Shown here one piece after another: positions 60,555 to 64,000 of a stretch of 64,000 nucleotides of DNA. A program made the translations under genes and the position numbers. Source of the DNA: Thermogutta sp039793925 (GTDB lineage Bacteria; Planctomycetota; Planctomycetia; Pirellulales; Thermoguttaceae); the NCBI RefSeq assembly GCF_039793925.1, contig NZ_JBAMME010000316.1, positions 1 to 64,000 on the forward strand, in the 5' to 3' direction. The number at the start of each line of letters is the position of its first letter. The stretch's first letter is position 1. The notes under the pieces were generated by a model. The model did not search any database. It saw nothing but the letters and a program-made list of their open reading frames with translations, and was not told where the DNA came from.

Positions 60555-62489
60555 CTAGTTATCCTGGTCAATGGAACGCCCAATCACAGCACCGATGATC
60601 CCGCCCACTAACATCCCGACGGGCCCTCCAAAGCTTCCCACTATGGCTCCAACGATTCCCCCGCCAATCGTGTAGCCCCACCCCCCTTGTTTTTGTTTCT
60701 GAACAGATGGGCTAGTTCGTGGATGCCGAATTTTCTTTGGAACCTGCGATGCCGTAGGAAACTGCGATGGCGTACGCGGCCTTGACGCTATAGTTTGTGC
60801 AGGTTGTTTCTTCGTGCTGGGAGAATGCCCCAGCACAGCAGAGAGCATGAACTCGCGTTGAAGAATCAAATCTGTTTTGCCATCCGGCGGAAGCGGCTTG
60901 GGAACAATTGTGCCATTCTTTTCCGTGTAATAGTAGTTCTGGGGCAGAATATCGAGATCGAACCGCTTTAGCTGAGGACGCGGCCCTTTAAAGACGTTTT
61001 GCGGATTGTCCAGTATCTTCTTGTACTGCTCAAATAATCTTATCCATTCGTCAACCGTGACTCTTGGACAATTACGATAGTCCTTATGGAAAGAACGATA
61101 GAATGCCTCTTTCAACTTCGGACTTAGATGCGACCAACAGAATCGCCACGGACCCATGGCGATGTTTTCGGCCCTTCTTGTTTTAAAAGGATAAGGGAAA
61201 TGCATTTTTCGGATATTATCTGCCCCATCCGTGCCACCTTGGTGACTGTATGGAGATTTACCCGGGACCATAATCATAAAAAGAAGCGTCGCCACGGCAA
61301 ACAATTCATGCTCGAGCGTACGCAGAAATTGGCGAAAATCTTTGCCTTGAATCTCCGGAGCCACGAAATTGATTGAGCCTACCGGACACGGAAATCCCTC
61401 AACCTGATAGCTGTCGCAGTCCACGAAATACACTGTGTCTGGATCAACCACTAAGATGTTAAATGGATTAATGTCTCCTAGCAAAACGTTAATTGTATGG
61501 ATATTCTTGATCTTTTTTAGTATGGTAAGAGCCAGTCGAACAGATTCCCGGCGAGTCCAACTAGGATGTTTCTGTAGCCATGCCTTCGGAATAAAAAGTC
61601 CTCGGGCAAGGGGCTCACCTCGGGCCTCCGGCATCAAGAATCCCCGAAAGACTCCGCCGGCATCGTAGACCGGCTCTGTCGGCCAACAAATGGTTGAGTC
61701 GGGTATTCGCCGCGTCGTCATTAACTCAACCTTATTCTTCTTTCCCACAGTCAGCTTTTGCTCGTGGTAGATCTTGCACACCAACCCGGTTTGATTTGTC
61801 TGAAAAACTGTTCCCTCACCGCCGGAAGCCAGTTCGGCGGCTAATTGAACCCTTGTGCCGTCTCGAGTCTGGACAAAGTCACCTGGCGAAAGGCGAATTT
61901 TGCAAACGAGCGGGGTTTCTAAGTCCGGGGCAAGGTCCTTTGGGAGTGCGAAGGGGGCAACACACCACCCATCCCCTGGGTCACGGCTTTGAAATGCGAA
62001 GGCATCTTGTGTGTCTCTCCAAATCTTAGGCGAAGTGGCACCCCGTGGGAAAAAGGCGACCAATAACGATGAGTTAGTTCGAAAACATGGAGATCGTTTT
62101 TTCCCATAAAGCCAATTTGCGAGCGCTCGATCATTCGTTAGGATAAGCAGATTAACACGACCTATGTGCTGCTCCACAACACGGGATAGGACCTGGTCCA
62201 CCGTACAATGGGAGTCGCTGGGCTCTCCGCGAATGTCAATTAGCGATTGATTCCGATTCAGTAGCTCGAGGGTGTCGTTGATTCGGCTCACAAGCTCGCG
62301 TCTTTTCTGTCGCAAAATGATTAGCTCTTCTAATACCCTCTTCGGCACCAGAATAGGATTTGAAGATAAGATCTCCCGATATTGATCGATAAAGGATGCA
62401 AAGCCCTTTTGGAGTAGGAAGCTTGTATCGGCCAGAATCTTATGTGTTCGCAGCACACGTTTTAAGTCTTCCGGCTTTGTGTCATACAT
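60555..62489 (-). CDS. PIN-domain / Ser-Thr kinase / glycine-zipper fusion protein
   Basis: A 644-residue three-part protein. Residues 16-150 look like a PIN nuclease domain (HKILADTS with Asp21; VNLLILTNDRALANWL with Asp120). Residues 215-470 are a protein kinase: GGEGTVF loop (222-228), Lys239 in VCKIY, LLGDINPFNIL with catalytic Asp339, FVDCDS (Asp357) in place of DFG, and APEIQG (~377). After a Pro/Ser/Thr-rich basic linker, the C-terminus is a glycine-zipper membrane segment (GGGIVGAIVGSFGGPVG, then MLVGGIIGAVIG). ATG 62489 with AAGGGG upstream is preferred; a TTG at 62579 would add 30 residues. By eye it uses more A/T in third codon positions than its neighbours, a possible sign of transfer. 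Confidence 0.8.
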   Translation of the reverse strand: MYDTKPEDLKRVLRTHKILADTSFLLQKGFASFIDQYREILSSNPILVPKRVLEELIILRQKRRELVSRINDTLELLNRNQSLIDIRGEPSDSHCTVDQVLSRVVEQHIGRVNLLILTNDRALANWLYGKKRSPCFRTNSSLLVAFFPRGATSPKIWRDTQDAFAFQSRDPGDGWCVAPFALPKDLAPDLETPLVCKIRLSPGDFVQTRDGTRVQLAAELASGGEGTVFQTNQTGLVCKIYHEQKLTVGKKNKVELMTTRRIPDSTICWPTEPVYDAGGVFRGFLMPEARGEPLARGLFIPKAWLQKHPSWTRRESVRLALTILKKIKNIHTINVLLGDINPFNILVVDPDTVYFVDCDSYQVEGFPCPVGSINFVAPEIQGKDFRQFLRTLEHELFAVATLLFMIMVPGKSPYSHQGGTDGADNIRKMHFPYPFKTRRAENIAMGPWRFCWSHLSPKLKEAFYRSFHKDYRNCPRVTVDEWIRLFEQYKKILDNPQNVFKGPRPQLKRFDLDILPQNYYYTEKNGTIVPKPLPPDGKTDLILQREFMLSAVLGHSPSTKKQPAQTIASRPRTPSQFPTASQVPKKIRHPRTSPSVQKQKQGGWGYTIGGGIVGAIVGSFGGPVGMLVGGIIGAVIGRSIDQDN

Positions 62490-62830
62490 CACGCTAGCCC
62501 CTTGACGAATCGCCAAAAATGCGCTTTCAAGCCAGACGGACTCCCCAGTGATTTTGTTTTCGTATGGTAGAGAAGTCAACGGGGCAGAAAGGGTTTCCCT
62601 TTGGTGTGAATTGAAATGCGGGGATTACGGGTATGTCCGTCCGAGGGTTTTCGGGGGGACGCGTTTGTTACGCCCGGTCTGCGGTGACTGTCTAGCACAG
62701 CCACCTGATTATTTGCTTCTGCTGAACGGGTCCAGGTTTCCAATTCTTTGCCTGTCAGTTCAGCCACAATATTTGGCCACCCGGAGGAGTAGTCAGCGTG
62801 TGCAACAGTTTTGAAGTGTGGCCAATCAGA
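62490..62830. other. Intergenic region upstream of the PIN-kinase operon
   Basis: About 340 bases that should hold the operon promoter; on the minus strand TTGACT (62579-62574) resembles a -35 box but has a poor -10. A stretch near 62652-62676 loosely resembles the GC-rich hairpin element at 19756 but is not a clean palindrome. No gene is seen. Confidence 0.4.
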
Positions 62831-64000
62831 TCACACGTTTTCGGGGATGATGTACGGCGGGCGGTACTCGCGTTTGATGAGCGAGTGGGCTTCGGCAGGT
62901 TCCACCGGAAGCTCTTTGTGAGGATCAAGGACGATCTTCACACCACCCAATCGAAGGCTGATATTCGCGTAGTGAATGAGAAGACCGCTGCGGTATCCTT
63001 CTTCCACGTCTGCATTGGGCAGTTTGCGCGACTTGATGCATTCAATGAAGTTGGCCTTGTGTTCTGGATCTGGGAATCGCCCATAACGCTGGGCCGTCAC
63101 AACCGGTTGACGTGACTTCGGCCGTTCGAAGACCTGCCAACCGCCTCCGTGACGACCGACATACATGACACCCTCCGAACCGTAGATTTCGATGCGGGTG
63201 GCGCACTGCGGCCAGTAGGGAAACATGTCGCTGTTGCGGATTTCAGGATCAATTTTCAACATGTAGGGAGTGTAGAGGGTGAGTTCAAAGGTCACCAGGA
63301 GCCCGTCGTACTCATACACGGCGATCTGCGTATCCGGTGTCTCCGCAGCCCCCTCGCTATCGAACCTTCCGCCCACGGAGTACACCGTCTTCGGACAGCC
63401 AACGCCTAACAACCATCGGGCGAGGTCGATCTGATGGCTGGCATCGTTAGCAATATCGCCGCCAGAGTACCTCCAGAAATGATGCCAGTTGTACTGATAG
63501 TTGAAGTTGTATCGGGCTTCGGGGGCGGGGCCATTCCAGATGTCCCAATTGAGACCAGGCGGTGGATCAGTGTCAGGCTTCGGCGGGAAATTCCCCCAGA
63601 ATTTTTGATTGTAAATCCGGCACAGGTGAATGCGTCCCAACTTTCCTGAACTGATGTACTCCTTTGCGTCAAAATTGTAGGGGGCGCTCCGATTCTGGGT
63701 GCCGATCTGGACCACACGCTGATATTTTCGAGCCGCCTCGACCATCTTGCGGGCTTCCCAGATGCTGTGGGACACCGGCTTTTCGACATAGACGTCCTTA
63801 CCTGCCTGACACGCCCAAACTGTGCTCAACGCGTGCCAGTGATCCGGTGTGGCCGACACAACGGCATCCACACTCTTATCGTCCAGGGTCTTGCGGAGAT
63901 CATCGACGATCTTGGGAGCCGTTCCCTGCGCCTGGGCCACTGTTTTGGCCAGGGCTTCGGCACGGGGTAAAAAGGGGTCACAGACATAGGCGATCCGGCA
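62831..64000 (-). CDS. Gfo/Idh/MocA-family oxidoreductase (partial, N-terminus outside window)
   Basis: The frame stays open to the window edge, and upstream codons (CRIAYVCDPFLPRAEALA) continue the Rossmann fold, so the N-terminus with GxGxxG is missing. Visible family features are SVDAVVSATPDHWHAL, DVYVEKPVSHSIWEARKM (EKP motif), GTQNRSAP, a His in NDASHQIDLARWLLG and the C-terminal dehydrogenase domain. The NYQYNWHHFWRYSGGDIANDASH segment is typical of the many planctomycete paralogues annotated as predicted dehydrogenases. NAD(P)-dependent oxidation of a sugar or cyclitol is expected; many members carry a Tat signal, which cannot be checked here. Confidence 0.88.
   Translation of the reverse strand, partial: CRIAYVCDPFLPRAEALAKTVAQAQGTAPKIVDDLRKTLDDKSVDAVVSATPDHWHALSTVWACQAGKDVYVEKPVSHSIWEARKMVEAARKYQRVVQIGTQNRSAPYNFDAKEYISSGKLGRIHLCRIYNQKFWGNFPPKPDTDPPPGLNWDIWNGPAPEARYNFNYQYNWHHFWRYSGGDIANDASHQIDLARWLLGVGCPKTVYSVGGRFDSEGAAETPDTQIAVYEYDGLLVTFELTLYTPYMLKIDPEIRNSDMFPYWPQCATRIEIYGSEGVMYVGRHGGGWQVFERPKSRQPVVTAQRYGRFPDPEHKANFIECIKSRKLPNADVEEGYRSGLLIHYANISLRLGGVKIVLDPHKELPVEPAEAHSLIKREYRPPYIIPENV

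Noticed and set aside
62652..62676. GC-rich stretch resembling the 19756 hairpin element
   Set aside because: Only loosely similar and does not form a clean stem.

Overview
The window looks like a chromosomal segment of a planctomycete (Planctomycetota), probably a thermophilic member of the Pirellulales such as the Thermogutta group. This placement is an inference. It rests on an alternative complex III plus cytochrome oxidase locus with the ActD-ActE fusion common in planctomycetes, small secreted families typical of the phylum (the lipoprotein at 4632-4874 and two short Trp/Tyr/Pro-rich secreted proteins near 54.4-55.2 kb), many TPR and PQQ-propeller proteins, sulfatase and sialidase relatives, a bacterial topoisomerase VI B subunit and a trimeric [FeFe]-hydrogenase. 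Genes lie on both strands in small operons, and most starts have a recognisable GGAGG-type ribosome binding site.

Layout. 1-326 is the cut end of a helix-turn-helix gene. 1.2-4.1 kb holds a sulfatase-fold protein that has lost catalytic residues and a sialidase-like lipoprotein. 4.1-10.6 kb holds small envelope proteins, a large TPR protein with a CHAT-like domain lacking the expected cysteine, and a second exported TPR protein. 10.6-12.4 kb is a decayed prophage fragment (portal C-terminus, small phage protein, truncated structural protein). 12.7-19.5 kb carries a secreted lyase-like protein and a minus-strand cluster of two membrane-associated GTPases behind a PQQ-propeller lipoprotein. 20-27.6 kb is regulatory and housekeeping: response regulator, MtaB, a repetitive lipoprotein, an alpha/beta hydrolase, a CsrA-receiver fusion, a STAS protein and a cytidylate-kinase-like protein.

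27.8-41.6 kb is one respiratory operon on the minus strand, in the order actA-actB-actC-actDE-actF-orf-sco-ctaC-ctaD-ctaE-ctaF. Quinol would be oxidised by alternative complex III, electrons passed through the haem-c domains (ActA, ActE, CtaC) to an A2-type haem-copper oxidase, and Sco would help load CuA. 42.4-48.1 kb holds an exported aldo/keto reductase, a TylF-like methyltransferase, ribosomal proteins L35 and L20, a CheX-like protein and an enolase-superfamily protein. 48.5-54.3 kb is a three-gene [FeFe]-hydrogenase operon whose flavin subunit is fused to a GltD/NfnL-like NADPH module, suggesting coupling of H2, NAD(H) and NADP(H).

54.3-58.2 kb holds two small secreted proteins, topoisomerase VI subunit B without its A partner nearby, and a dual-specificity phosphatase. 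58.8-62.5 kb is the most unusual unit: a kinase with an N-terminal PIN domain and C-terminal glycine zipper, a von Willebrand A protein and a PP2C phosphatase in one operon. It resembles a TerY-P triad but has an uncommon kinase architecture. The window ends inside a Gfo/Idh/MocA-family oxidoreductase.

No CRISPR array, rRNA, tRNA or complete insertion sequence was seen. Function calls come from reading motifs by eye; no searches were run.
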